NCBI RefSeq assembly: GCF_026672275.1
Contig: NZ_JANQCD010000016.1
Location: 46,638-110,637 of the forward strand
Source: Marinifilum sp. D737
GTDB taxonomy: Bacteria; Bacteroidota; Bacteroidia; Bacteroidales; Marinifilaceae
Direction of reading: 5' to 3'
Length of the DNA: 64,000 bases
Of this stretch, positions 17,089 through 26,005 are shown in pieces. The position numbers and the translations under genes were made by a program. Numbering within the stretch: the first letter of the stretch is position 1; every line of letters starts with the position of its first letter. The notes below the pieces were generated by a model. It saw nothing but the letters and a program-made list of their open reading frames with translations, was not told where the DNA came from and searched no databases.

Positions 17089-18909
17089 ATGAAGAAAATA
17101 GAACTACTGGCTCCTGCTAAAAATCTGGAAACAGGAATAGCAGCCATAAATTATGGAGCCGATGCCGTATATATTGGAGCACCCAGGTTTGGAGCACGCT
17201 CTGCTGCAGGTAATACTTTGGAAGACATTGGTAAACTAATACAATATGCTCATAAATACTGGGCTAAAGTATTTATTACCATGAATACCATATTATACGA
17301 TCATGAATTAAACGAAGCTGAAAAGCTAATTCATAAATTGTATGAAATGGGTGCTGATGCTTTAATTGTTCAGGACATGGGAATACTGGAAATGGATTTG
17401 CCTCCTATCGAATTGCATGCCAGTACCCAAACGCACAACTACGATTTAGAGAGAATTCAATTTTTAGAGAAAGTTGGATTCAAAAGAATTATTCTTGCAA
17501 GAGAATTGTCCCTCGAAGAGATTAAAAATATCAGAAAGCATACAACGGTAGAACTGGAATATTTTGTTCATGGTGCCTTATGTGTTTCACTAAGTGGACA
17601 ATGCTATTTCTCTCATGCCATTGGCGGACGTTCAGCAAATCGTGGAGAATGCAGTCAGGCTTGTCGTATGAAGTACGATTTGGTTGATGATGAAGGAAAG
17701 GTAATCGCTAAAGATAAACACCTTCTATCGCTAAAGGATTTGAATTTGTCCGATCATTTACGCGAAATTGTAGATGCTGGAGTTTGTTCTTTGAAAATTG
17801 AAGGAAGGTTAAAGGATAGTTCCTATCTTAAAAATATAACAAGTTACTACCGTCAATCTTTGAATAAAATTTTCAATAAGAAAAGAGAATTCGAGAAAGC
17901 TTCATCGGGAACAATAAAGCCTGGTTTTAAACCAGATCCTGATGTTACCTTTAATCGTGGGTATACATCTTACTTTTTTACAGGCAGAATTCCTGAAATT
18001 GCCAATTTCCATACGCCAAAATCAATGGGTAAAGAAATTGGGAAAATTCGGGAAGTGAAAAAGGATCACATTGTTGTTGATAGTAAATTTAAACTGCACA
18101 ATGGCGATGGACTTTGTTTCTTTAACAAGAATAAGCTTCTAAAAGGATTTCAGGTAAATGGAGTTGAAGGCAACAAGATTTTCCCCAATGACATGAGCAT
18201 GCTTCAAAGAGGAGTTAGCTTGTTTCGTAACAACGATCATGAGTTTGCAAAACTTCTGAAAAAGGACAATTCCATTAGAAAAATTGGAGTTGAATTCTAT
18301 TTGGATATTTTCGATGACTGTGTAAATCTTACTGCCATAGATGAAGATGAAATGTCTGCCAACATTCAAATTCAGGAAGAGTTAGAAAGTGCGAAAAATG
18401 AGGAGTTGGCTTTGAGTAACATCAAAAAGCAACTTCAAAAAAGTGGTGATTCCATCTTTCAAATCAACAATATCGAAATCAACTTTGATAAGCTTCCTTT
18501 TATCCAGGCCAAGAAATTAAATGATCTGCGAAGACAGTGCCTGGAGCAATTGACAGAAATTAGAATAGAAGCTGCAAAACAAGAAGAAAACCGACCATTG
18601 ATTGCTCATCCACAATATCCTGCAAAAGAATTGAGCTATACGGGAAATGTGGTGAATTGCAAGGCCGAGGAGTTCTATCATAAATGCGGTGTAGAAAAAA
18701 TCGAAAAGGGATTCGAGCTACAAAAAAATCATGCAGGTAAAACCATCATGACAACAAAACATTGTTTGCGTCATGAATTTGGAATGTGCCAAAAGATAAC
18801 GAAGACTGAAAAAAAGAAAAATCAGGCATTGTTTTTGGTAGATAATAAAAATCGCTACAAGTTGGAATTCAACTGTCAGCGTTGCGAAATGAAGATTATT
18901 TTCGGATAA
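17089..18909 (+). CDS. U32 family peptidase/RlhA-like protein
   Basis: The 606-residue protein has the U32 core: LLAPAKNLETGIAAINYGAD at the start, HASTQTHNYD, and the cysteine motif SGQCYFSHAIGGRSANRGECSQACR (split: CYFSHAIGG, then ECSQACR). A long C-terminal extension contains MTTKHCLRHEFGMCQK and a final CQRCEMKI. The long form resembles RlhA, which hydroxylates a 23S rRNA cytidine, more than short collagenase-like U32 proteins or TrhP. The clustered cysteines suggest an iron-sulfur site. The rRNA-modification role is inferred from family; classical protease activity is doubtful. Confidence 0.85.
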   Translation: MKKIELLAPAKNLETGIAAINYGADAVYIGAPRFGARSAAGNTLEDIGKLIQYAHKYWAKVFITMNTILYDHELNEAEKLIHKLYEMGADALIVQDMGILEMDLPPIELHASTQTHNYDLERIQFLEKVGFKRIILARELSLEEIKNIRKHTTVELEYFVHGALCVSLSGQCYFSHAIGGRSANRGECSQACRMKYDLVDDEGKVIAKDKHLLSLKDLNLSDHLREIVDAGVCSLKIEGRLKDSSYLKNITSYYRQSLNKIFNKKREFEKASSGTIKPGFKPDPDVTFNRGYTSYFFTGRIPEIANFHTPKSMGKEIGKIREVKKDHIVVDSKFKLHNGDGLCFFNKNKLLKGFQVNGVEGNKIFPNDMSMLQRGVSLFRNNDHEFAKLLKKDNSIRKIGVEFYLDIFDDCVNLTAIDEDEMSANIQIQEELESAKNEELALSNIKKQLQKSGDSIFQINNIEINFDKLPFIQAKKLNDLRRQCLEQLTEIRIEAAKQEENRPLIAHPQYPAKELSYTGNVVNCKAEEFYHKCGVEKIEKGFELQKNHAGKTIMTTKHCLRHEFGMCQKITKTEKKKNQALFLVDNKNRYKLEFNCQRCEMKIIFG

Positions 18910-18958
18910 TCTCCGAATTGAAATAACTGATATTACGAACCGTTAAAGTTTTTTGATT

Positions 18959-19606
18959 ATGGTTCACTATATAGAAAAACTAATTCGTGAAGGTGAACAC
19001 CAACAGCAAGATTTCAAATTTTGCATTACCGATTCACGAAAAATTGCCAAATCATTATCGGCTTTTGCCAATACCGATGGTGGCAGACTGCTTATTGGTG
19101 TTAAAGACAATGGGAAAATTGCTGGAACCATTGTTGATGAAGAATTTCATATGATACAAGCAGCAGCAGAAATGTATTCCAAACCTAAAATCGAATTCGA
19201 AAGTAAGGTTTGGACCATACATGGTAAAAATGTACTTGAAATTACAATAGAACCATCAGATGATATGCCCCATTATGCACAAAATGAAAATGGAAAATGG
19301 TTGGCATACGTACGAAAAGATGATGAAAATAAGCTAGCAAACAGAATACTTCTGGAAGTTTGGAAACGAAAATCCAAACCTACCGGAACTTACCTGGAAT
19401 ATACCGAAACTGAAAGTTTACTGCTTGATCACCTAAAAATTAATGAAAGCATTAGTTTGAATAAATTCTGCAGACTGGCAAAAATAAGCAGATATAAAGC
19501 AGAACGAATTCTTGTAAAATTAATCTGTTGGGAAGTATTGGAACCCAATTTTGAAGAAAAAGGCACCAGCTATAAATTAAAACAGGTAGAAAGCAGTTCT
19601 TTATAG
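18959..19606 (+). CDS. AlbA_2 (Schlafen-like) domain regulator
   Basis: The 215-residue protein has an AlbA_2/Schlafen ATP-binding-type fold at about 5-125 (EGEHQQQDFKF, AKSLSAFANTDGGRLLIGVKD), then a C-terminal winged-helix-like segment (NKFCRLAKISRYKAERILVKL). Family members are often called putative DNA-binding or transcriptional regulators; activity is unproven. The ATG at 18959 is preferred over a TTG two codons earlier. It follows the U32 gene by 49 bp and may share its transcript. Confidence 0.78.
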   Translation: MVHYIEKLIREGEHQQQDFKFCITDSRKIAKSLSAFANTDGGRLLIGVKDNGKIAGTIVDEEFHMIQAAAEMYSKPKIEFESKVWTIHGKNVLEITIEPSDDMPHYAQNENGKWLAYVRKDDENKLANRILLEVWKRKSKPTGTYLEYTETESLLLDHLKINESISLNKFCRLAKISRYKAERILVKLICWEVLEPNFEEKGTSYKLKQVESSSL

Positions 19607-19618
19607 AAAAACCATAAA

Positions 19619-19663
19619 AACTTTCATGATGGAATACGAATCACCAACAGAAATGAAAGTTTT
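19619..19663 (+). terminator. Probable terminator after the AlbA_2 gene
   Basis: AACTTTCAT (19619-19627) pairs with ATGAAAGTT (19653-19661) across a 25-nt loop, followed by TT. The long loop makes it weak. Confidence 0.4.
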
Positions 19664-19667
19664 CGTG

Positions 19668-19685
19668 TCCCGATAGCTATAGGGA
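19668..19685. repeat. P18 palindrome, variant copy
   Basis: TCCCGATAGCTATAGGGA differs by one base from the perfect palindrome TCCCGATAGCTATCGGGA found at 47368 and 47518. Confidence 0.65.
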
Positions 19686-19807
19686 GTGTAATTTTGTGAA
19701 TGTGGAATTAAAACGATGCGTTAGTGAATCATTGTATTGTCCATTGATTTTCACCACTTTTCTACCTTTCCACTATTCAAAACTTTTAGAAAAAAAGCAT
19801 AAAAAAA

Positions 19808-19976
19808 CCGCATTAATTATTGGGATTTTAAACTCCTGTACGACAGGATTTGAGTGCCTGCTTGGTCAAGTTTCCCCTGTGCCGAAGCAACCCGAAGGTT
19901 GGGGCCTGCTTTTGCAAGCATGTTGCTTTCTCGGTATGTGATAACTGTTGAGTTTAACAATCGCTAATTAATGCGG
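19808..19976. repeat. 169-bp structured element with terminal inverted repeats
   Basis: The ends CCGCATTAATTA (19808-19819) and TAATTAATGCGG (19965-19976) are perfect 12-bp inverted repeats. Inside them TTG/CAA and AAACTC/GAGTTT (19830-19835 with 19950-19955) can continue the stem. The interior holds hairpins TCCTGT-ACG-ACAGGA (19834-19848), CAACC-CGAA-GGTTG (19888-19901) and TGCTT-TTGC-AAGCA (19907-19920). It lies in the 605-bp gap 19607-20211. A weak open frame through it is not credible as a gene. It could be a MITE or a structured RNA. Confidence 0.65.
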
Positions 19977-20161
19977 AATGCGTTTATCTTGTATGTAAAG
20001 AACGTTCTGTTTCTACTTGCAAAGTAAGCAAGAATCTACCATTAAACAAGGGTTTCAGTGATTTTTTCATACATTTTTGACGAATCGCAAGCAGAAGTAA
20101 TTGCAACATTCAAATAATTAAATGCTTATTAATAATTTTATTTGTCACATATTCTCTTCAC

Positions 20162-20192
20162 TTTGGCTTACCGTGCAATATTCTTATTTTTG
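20162..20192 (+). promoter_or_regulatory. Promoter of the tatD-tcdA-ogt cluster
   Basis: TTTG (20162-20165), a 19-nt spacer, then TATTTTTG (20185-20192): a perfect match to the Bacteroidota consensus. The ATG is 20 nt downstream. Confidence 0.7.
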
Positions 20193-20211
20193 CGTTTATT
20201 AAATCATCAAT

Positions 20212-20871
20212 ATGACATCAATTCCTTACATAGATATTCATACACATCAAGCGGATTCTGACCCAGAAATCCTTTCTATTGTGAATAGGAGTATCAGTGA
20301 AAACAAAAATGAATTGGATAGGAATCAAGCCTATTCAATTGGAATTCATCCTTGGGACATTGAGAAATTAGAGATCGATTCCATAGACAATTATTTAGAA
20401 GATTTTTTTGCTGATAAAAGTAGTATTGCCATTGGTGAAATTGGCCTTGATAAATTGATTGGTACTAATTTCTCGATTCAAGAGAAGTTTTTTACTGCCC
20501 AAGTTCAACTGGCCAAATTAACACAAAAACCTGTAATCATTCACTGCGTTAAATCTCAGGAAGAACTGCTTAGGATTAAACAAGAAAACGACACTGGCAC
20601 TGCATGGGTTTTTCATGGCTATAACAAAAGCTTACAATTGGCAAAAGATTTATTAAAGTTTGGATTTTTCCTTTCATTTGGAGAAAACTTGTTAAGAAAC
20701 GAAAAACTTCAAAGCGTTTTTCATGATATCCCTTTGGATAAAATATTTCTTGAAACTGATGATAAACAAATTGATATTAGAAAAATTTATCAAAAAGCAG
20801 CAGAAATTAAAGGAATTGAGATTGACGTTTTAAAAGAACAAATTCTATTAAATTACCTAAAGTGTTTTTAA
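20212..20871 (+). CDS. TatD-family metal-dependent hydrolase, short form
   Basis: The 219-residue amidohydrolase-fold protein has metal-binding DIHTHQ at the N-terminus, IGEIGLDK, VIIHCVKS, VFHGY, and LETDD near the C-terminus. TatD proteins are Mg-dependent nucleases or related hydrolases; this one is shorter than the usual 255-260 residues, as is common in Bacteroidota. It sits 5 bp before tcdA, so the two are operonic. Confidence 0.85.
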   Translation: MTSIPYIDIHTHQADSDPEILSIVNRSISENKNELDRNQAYSIGIHPWDIEKLEIDSIDNYLEDFFADKSSIAIGEIGLDKLIGTNFSIQEKFFTAQVQLAKLTQKPVIIHCVKSQEELLRIKQENDTGTAWVFHGYNKSLQLAKDLLKFGFFLSFGENLLRNEKLQSVFHDIPLDKIFLETDDKQIDIRKIYQKAAEIKGIEIDVLKEQILLNYLKCF

Positions 20872-20876
20872 AAAAT

Positions 20877-21599
20877 ATGAGTGAAGAGTGGTTGAGCAGA
20901 ACGAATCTGCTATTGGGAAGTGAAAAACTAGAAAAGTTAAAGAATTCACATGTTCTTGTAGTTGGATTAGGCGGAGTTGGAGCATATGCAGCAGAGCAGA
21001 TTTGTCGTGCAGGAGTAGGAAAAATGACAATTGTTGATGGAGATACCATTGATACATCAAATATTAACAGACAATTACCAGCAACAAGCTCAAATGTAAA
21101 CAAAGACAAAGCAGAAGTAATGGGAGCTCGCCTTTTAGATATCAATCCTAATTTGGACTTAAGGATTCTTAATGAATATCTTAAAGATGAAAGAATGATT
21201 GAAGTATTAAAAGAAGACGAGTATGATTATGTAGTTGATGCCATTGATACACTGGCTCCAAAAATTTTCTTGATCTACCATAGTCTGCAAAACAATTTAA
21301 AAATTGTAAGTGCAATGGGTGCTGGCGGCAAAACAGATCCAAGTAAGATTCAGATCGCCGACATCTCAAAATCCTACAATTGCAAACTGGCGCGCATGCT
21401 TCGAAAACGCCTTCATAAACTTGGTGTATACAAAGGAGTACAAGTAGTATTTTCTCCTGAAGATGTTTCTAAAGATGCAGTAATTTTGGATGAAAGTAGG
21501 AACAAGAAATCAAATGTAGGAACTATCTCTTATATGCCTCCATTGTTTGGTTGTTTTATTTCATCAGTAGTAATTAAAGGATTATTGGCTGACTCTTAA
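20877..21599 (+). CDS. tcdA: tRNA threonylcarbamoyladenosine dehydratase
   Basis: The 240-residue ThiF/E1-like enzyme contains the nucleotide-binding motif VVGLGGVGAYAAEQICRAGVG (glycine-rich start VVGLGGVG) followed by DGDTIDTSNINRQ and DAIDT. TcdA (CsdL) cyclises N6-threonylcarbamoyladenosine of tRNA position 37 to the hydantoin form using ATP. The ATG at 20877 places the start 5 bp after tatD's stop; a GTG at 20862 would overlap it and is less likely. ogt follows after 18 bp. Confidence 0.9.
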   Translation: MSEEWLSRTNLLLGSEKLEKLKNSHVLVVGLGGVGAYAAEQICRAGVGKMTIVDGDTIDTSNINRQLPATSSNVNKDKAEVMGARLLDINPNLDLRILNEYLKDERMIEVLKEDEYDYVVDAIDTLAPKIFLIYHSLQNNLKIVSAMGAGGKTDPSKIQIADISKSYNCKLARMLRKRLHKLGVYKGVQVVFSPEDVSKDAVILDESRNKKSNVGTISYMPPLFGCFISSVVIKGLLADS

Positions 21600-21617
21600 A
21601 TTCATAGATTAAAGCAT

Positions 21618-22124
21618 ATGCTCTATTTCGATATCATCAACACTCCAATAGGAGACCTGTTACTTTTGGCAAGCGATAAAGGTTTGAAAAAGATTCTTTT
21701 TGAAGATCAATTCAAAGCTTTCGAAATTTCAAGTACCTGGGAACAAAGTACGGAGAAACTTTCACAGGCAAAAGAACAACTCCTTGCCTATTTCAATAGT
21801 AATCTAGTCCAATTTGAATTACAGTTGGATCCAGATGGAACGGTTTTTCAAAAACAAATTTGGAAACAATTGGAAGAAATTCCTTTTGGCGAAACCAAAT
21901 CGTACCAAGACATCGCCAATGCCATTGAAAAACCCAATGCATGCAGAGCAATTGGAATGGCCAACTCAAAAAATCCAATTCCAATTATCATTCCTTGTCA
22001 TAGAGTAATTGGTAAAAATGGAAAACTAACAGGTTATGCCGGAGGATTAAATATTAAAGCAAAACTATTACAAATAGAAGGCATCGATTTGGGCAATGAT
22101 TCACAACAATTCGAATTATTTTAA
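21618..22124 (+). CDS. ogt: Methylated-DNA-[protein]-cysteine S-methyltransferase
   Basis: The 168-residue protein has the suicide-acceptor motif IIPCHRVIG, GETKSYQDIA, and the C-terminal GYAGGLNIKAKLLQIEG. It repairs O6-alkylguanine by transferring the alkyl group to its active-site cysteine. Length fits the Ogt/single-domain type without an Ada regulator domain. It is the last gene of the tatD-tcdA-ogt cluster. Confidence 0.93.
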   Translation: MLYFDIINTPIGDLLLLASDKGLKKILFEDQFKAFEISSTWEQSTEKLSQAKEQLLAYFNSNLVQFELQLDPDGTVFQKQIWKQLEEIPFGETKSYQDIANAIEKPNACRAIGMANSKNPIPIIIPCHRVIGKNGKLTGYAGGLNIKAKLLQIEGIDLGNDSQQFELF

Positions 22125-22311
22125 GGCTTAATTTATTTTTTGAAAATCACTACGATACTTTTTATTCAACTTTAAATCACTCTATCTTTAATATAAAGTA
22201 CTTTCTCTTGAATTATCTTTGATTTGATGGCTATTTCATCTAACTTGCCACACGATAAAAAAGTCGATGCATGACATTGGTAAAGTATCATTAAATCAAT
22301 AAAAACAATTC

Positions 22312-24108
22312 ATGAGTAAAATTTTAGGACATAGTTTCCACATTCCTGTTATGGGTACAGGATTTACTGTGGATACTCCTGTAAAAGTGGCTCATTTGGG
22401 AATTTCTTCGGTAGTATCAATCGTAGATGATGTTCTTGTAGAGAAAATGCGAGAAATGTACTGCAAGAAGTTAAGCCTTCCATTTAAGCCTATTACAGAA
22501 AAGACCAAAGATTTTCGTGCAGAAAGAATTACATCTTATCTAAATTTATTAGATAATTTGGTGAAGGAGAAGTTTGAAAATCTTAAAGAATCCATTCAGG
22601 ATAAAGGAAAAGAAATTGAGGAATACTTGGATTTACTTCCTGATTTTTCAGAAGTAAAGAAAGAGTTCAAAGAAAAATTTGCTGATAATCCTTATGTGAA
22701 AGAAGCAAAAGAATGGTTAAGCAATAACCTTCCTCTTGGGTCGATTGATGTAAATATCATGACCAAATTAGACAAGGGAAACCAATATGAAGGTGAAGAT
22801 TTACCTGTAGAATTCAATGATGCCCATGCAGCTCTTCGTGGATTTGCGATGAGTAACCTGGAGAGCTCCATGGTCCTTTCTGCTGGAATGAACCCACGTT
22901 TGTATGGCTACCTTGAGCAGTTCGATGATTTCTATCCAGATGCAAATGGATATATCAAGAAAAAAATTGTTCTGAAAGTGAGCGATTACCGATCGGCTCT
23001 AATTCAAGGACGCTTTCTTGCCAAAAAGGGAATTTGGATCTCGGAATATCGAATTGAATCAGGCTTGAACTGTGGTGGGCACGCATTTGCCACCGATGGT
23101 TTTTTAATGGGCCCTATCCTTCAAGAGTTCAAAGAAAAGAGAGATGAATTAAGAGATAGTCTTAATCCTGTTCTTTTTGACACCTTAAAGGAAAAAGGAA
23201 AAACTGTTCCTTCCGAGCCACTAAGTATTAAAGTAACCGCTCAGGGAGGTGTAGGAACTGCAGAAGAACATGAATTCCTAATGCAGCAGTACAATTTGGA
23301 TTCGATTGGCTGGGGATCTCCGTTTTTAATGGTTCCAGAAGCTTGCGATGTTGATGAAAAAACATTGTCGTTGCTTGAAAAAGCAGATGAAGAAGATCTT
23401 TCTTTGAGCCACGCTTCTCCTCTTGGTGTAAGATTTAATAATTTGAATAGCAACACCAGAGATGCCGATGTTTGGGACAGATTGAAGCAAAATAAACCAG
23501 GAAGTCCTTGTACCAAGCGATACATGATCGCAAATACTGAGTTTACCAAGGAACCAATTTGTACCGCTTCACGACAATACCAGAAATTAAAGTTAGCTCA
23601 CTTAAGAGAGCAAAACTTACCAAAAGAAGAACTTGAGAAGGAGATTAATCTTTTACTTCAAAAAACTTGTTTGTGCAAGGGATTATCAACGGCTTCCTAT
23701 TTGGTAAATGACATTGATACGAAAAAAGACGGTGACGGTGTTTCAATTTGTCCAGGACCAAACCTTGCTTATTTTACGAAAAAAGTGAAGCTAAAGGAGA
23801 TGATTGATCACATTTACGATCGTACCAATTTGATCGAAAGAAAAGACAGACCTCACATGTTTATTAAAGAATTGAATTTGTATTACGACTACTTAAAAGA
23901 ACAAGTATCCGAAATCAAGAATCCAATTCCTAAACAAGTTAAATCTCTTGAAGGATTTAAGAAAAATCTTTTAAGTGGTGTTGACTATTACAAAGGTCTT
24001 TCGCAGAAATTTTCAGATAAATACAATGACATGAAAAATCAAGTCTCGAAAGATCTGGAAAAACTCGAAGGAGAAATTAAGAGTATTCTGATAAAAACAG
24101 AATCCTAA
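22312..24108 (+). CDS. Conserved 598-aa protein of unknown function, possible FMN/Fe-S barrel
   Basis: I do not recognise a named family. The N-terminus (SFHIPVMGTGFTVDTP, then GISSVVSIVDD) reads like the first strand-loop of a TIM-barrel flavoprotein such as nitronate monooxygenase or glutamate synthase. A later stretch, TAQGGVGTAEEHEFLMQQY followed by GWGSPFLMVPEACDVD, is also barrel-like. Cysteines cluster in the C-terminal half (CTKR, EPICTASRQY, KTCLCKGL, SICPGPN), suggesting a metal or Fe-S site. There is no signal peptide; charged helices lie near 80-130 and at the C-terminus. It has its own terminator at 24117. An oxidoreductase role is only inference. Confidence 0.6.
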   Translation: MSKILGHSFHIPVMGTGFTVDTPVKVAHLGISSVVSIVDDVLVEKMREMYCKKLSLPFKPITEKTKDFRAERITSYLNLLDNLVKEKFENLKESIQDKGKEIEEYLDLLPDFSEVKKEFKEKFADNPYVKEAKEWLSNNLPLGSIDVNIMTKLDKGNQYEGEDLPVEFNDAHAALRGFAMSNLESSMVLSAGMNPRLYGYLEQFDDFYPDANGYIKKKIVLKVSDYRSALIQGRFLAKKGIWISEYRIESGLNCGGHAFATDGFLMGPILQEFKEKRDELRDSLNPVLFDTLKEKGKTVPSEPLSIKVTAQGGVGTAEEHEFLMQQYNLDSIGWGSPFLMVPEACDVDEKTLSLLEKADEEDLSLSHASPLGVRFNNLNSNTRDADVWDRLKQNKPGSPCTKRYMIANTEFTKEPICTASRQYQKLKLAHLREQNLPKEELEKEINLLLQKTCLCKGLSTASYLVNDIDTKKDGDGVSICPGPNLAYFTKKVKLKEMIDHIYDRTNLIERKDRPHMFIKELNLYYDYLKEQVSEIKNPIPKQVKSLEGFKKNLLSGVDYYKGLSQKFSDKYNDMKNQVSKDLEKLEGEIKSILIKTES

Positions 24109-24116
24109 CAGATACA

Positions 24117-24157
24117 AAAGCCAATCTTTACAAGTCATAAAAAGATTGGCTTTTTTC
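24117..24157 (+). terminator. Terminator after the 598-aa protein gene
   Basis: AAGCCAATCTTT (24118-24129) pairs with AAAGATTGGCTT (24141-24152), followed by TTTT. Confidence 0.88.
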
Positions 24158-24159
24158 TT

Positions 24160-24542
24160 ACCAAGAACACTTTCCTATTAAACCTCACTTTTATTTATGT
24201 CTACTATGGCGTAAAATACCCATTGCATTTTGAGTATATAATCCCTGCAGTTTGGGTAAATTCAATCTATTTTCCTGACTCAAAAGCAACCATATTTGTA
24301 ATGTGAAAGGGAAATCACAATGTTTAACCATACAAGCATTGTGAGTGAGTAGAGAGGTAGTTTAATTTTCAACTGCGAATATACTTCAAATCCTACATTT
24401 GTTTAGGTAAGGGTTAGAGTTTAGTAGGATTTGAAGTATTTCCCACTTATTAAATTGTATTTATTGGAACTTTTCCATATTGTTAGTTTTTGCTTCAAAA
24501 CTGTAAAAAAGTTATCACCAGACTTTTTTACAGTTTTTTTTT
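24160..24542 (+). ncRNA. Candidate small RNA with large hairpin and own terminator
   Basis: The region holds no credible gene but contains a perfect 16-bp inverted repeat (24381-24396 with 24424-24439, 27-nt loop). It ends in a strong plus-strand terminator at 24499-24542. The upstream gene is already terminated at 24157, so this second terminator needs another transcript. TACATTTG at 24394-24401 matches a -7 box but lies inside the repeat. The 5' end is not determined. Confidence 0.35.
24499..24542 (+). terminator. Orphan plus-strand terminator
   Basis: AACTGTAAAAAAGT (24499-24512) pairs with ACTTTTTTACAGTT (24522-24535), a perfect 14-bp stem, followed by TTTTTTT. Confidence 0.85.
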
Positions 24543-24546
24543 ATAC

Positions 24547-24582
24547 AAAAAAAGCTGAAATCAACAAATTGAAATCAGCTTT
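24547..24582 (-). terminator. Terminator of the acn-gltA operon
   Basis: On the minus strand AAAGCTGA/TCAGCTTT (24575-24582 with 24551-24558) forms the stem, with a run of T after it. Confidence 0.7.
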
Positions 24583-24602
24583 CTGTCTTGGTTTATAATC
24601 GT

Positions 24603-25937
24603 TTAACTTTGTTCTGTTTCTACTACTTCCTTTTTAATACCAGCAATTTTTTCAAGCATATCAGTTGTAATCGATTTTGGTCTTTCCAAAGGATAACCTA
24701 AAGCTCTGTCCCAAATAATATTGGCACAAATACCTATAGCTCTACCAATACCAAATAAAACTGTGTAGAAATCATATTCGGTAACACCATAATGCCACTG
24801 AATTACACCTGACTGAGCATCCACATTTGGCCATGGATTTTTCGCCTTACCATGCTCTTTCAAAATTGGAGGCACCACATTGTAAAGTAAGTCAGCATAT
24901 TTGAAAATTGGATCATCAGGCAAGTTCTTTAAGCTAAATTCACGTTGCAACATGTAACGAGGATCGGTTTTACGCAATACAGCGTGACCGAAACCTGGAA
25001 TTACCTGACCCGAATTAAGTGTATCCCAAACAAATTGTTTCATCTCATCCTCGGTAGGCACTTTATTGCCCATCTTATCCATCACATCCTGTAGCCATCT
25101 TAAAACTTCCTGGTTAGCCAAACCATGAAGTGGTCCTGCCAAGCCATTAATCATTGCTGATATCGACAAGTAAATATCCGATAATGAACTTGCTACCAAG
25201 TGACCGGTGTGAGCACTCACGTTACCACTTTCGTGATCACTATGAATAATAAAATGCAATCTTGATACATCATCGTAAGGTTTATCAATTCCCATCATAT
25301 GTGCGAAGTTTCCACCCATATCCAGGTTAGGATTCGATTGGATTCTTGGTCCTTGACGATACAATTTATTGTAGATATAAGAAGCAATTTCAGGAAGTTT
25401 AGCCAATAGGTTAAGCGCATCTTCATATGTTGCTTCCCAGTAATCTTTCTTATTTAAACCTGCATGGTATTGTCTGTTAAACACCGATTCACGATTCAAT
25501 GTTAGAATTGCAGTTGAGAAAATGGCCATTGGATGGCTGCAACATGGGAAAGAATCAATTACCTCATAAACATAGCGAGGAACAATTCTTCTCTTGCTAA
25601 ATTCATCAACTACTTGCATTACTTCTTCCTGATTTGGAAAATCGCCGGTTAGCAACAGGTAAAACAAACCTTCCACATAAGGCATTGTTCCACCTTTAGG
25701 TTTTGGTAAGTTTTCAATTACTTCTCCCAGTGTATATCCTCTGTAACGGATACCTTCCTCAGGATCCAGGTAAGAAATATCAGTAACCAGTGATTTCAAT
25801 CCCCTCATTCCTCCAATCACTTGAGATACGGTTACATTATCTACAACCACATCTCCATATTCCTTTAACAGGCGTTTTGTTCTTGGTCTGTGTTCTTCAA
25901 TCTTCACAGACAAAGTTTGTTTTAATGTTTTCTTCAT
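24603..25937 (-). CDS. gltA: Citrate synthase, mitochondrial-like type
   Basis: The 444-residue enzyme condenses oxaloacetate and acetyl-CoA to citrate. Catalytic and substrate motifs are visible: HSDHESGNVSAHTGHLVASS, GLAGPLHGLANQEVLRWL and PGFGHAVLRKTDPRY. These motif forms resemble the eukaryotic mitochondrial enzyme more than the E. coli hexameric type, so NADH inhibition is unlikely by analogy. It follows acn by 68 bp on the same strand, and the two form an operon feeding isocitrate formation. The terminator is at 24547. Confidence 0.93.
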   Translation of the reverse strand: MKKTLKQTLSVKIEEHRPRTKRLLKEYGDVVVDNVTVSQVIGGMRGLKSLVTDISYLDPEEGIRYRGYTLGEVIENLPKPKGGTMPYVEGLFYLLLTGDFPNQEEVMQVVDEFSKRRIVPRYVYEVIDSFPCCSHPMAIFSTAILTLNRESVFNRQYHAGLNKKDYWEATYEDALNLLAKLPEIASYIYNKLYRQGPRIQSNPNLDMGGNFAHMMGIDKPYDDVSRLHFIIHSDHESGNVSAHTGHLVASSLSDIYLSISAMINGLAGPLHGLANQEVLRWLQDVMDKMGNKVPTEDEMKQFVWDTLNSGQVIPGFGHAVLRKTDPRYMLQREFSLKNLPDDPIFKYADLLYNVVPPILKEHGKAKNPWPNVDAQSGVIQWHYGVTEYDFYTVLFGIGRAIGICANIIWDRALGYPLERPKSITTDMLEKIAGIKKEVVETEQS

Positions 25938-26005
25938 ATGGTCTATACTTTAGAGTTGGAATCAAGTGGGGTAATTGATTCCAGGATTATTCATTGTTTT
26001 TTGTT

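Noticed and set aside
19696..19941. 81-codon plus-strand frame
   Set aside because: It runs through the structured inverted-repeat element, has no domain and the sequence looks non-coding.
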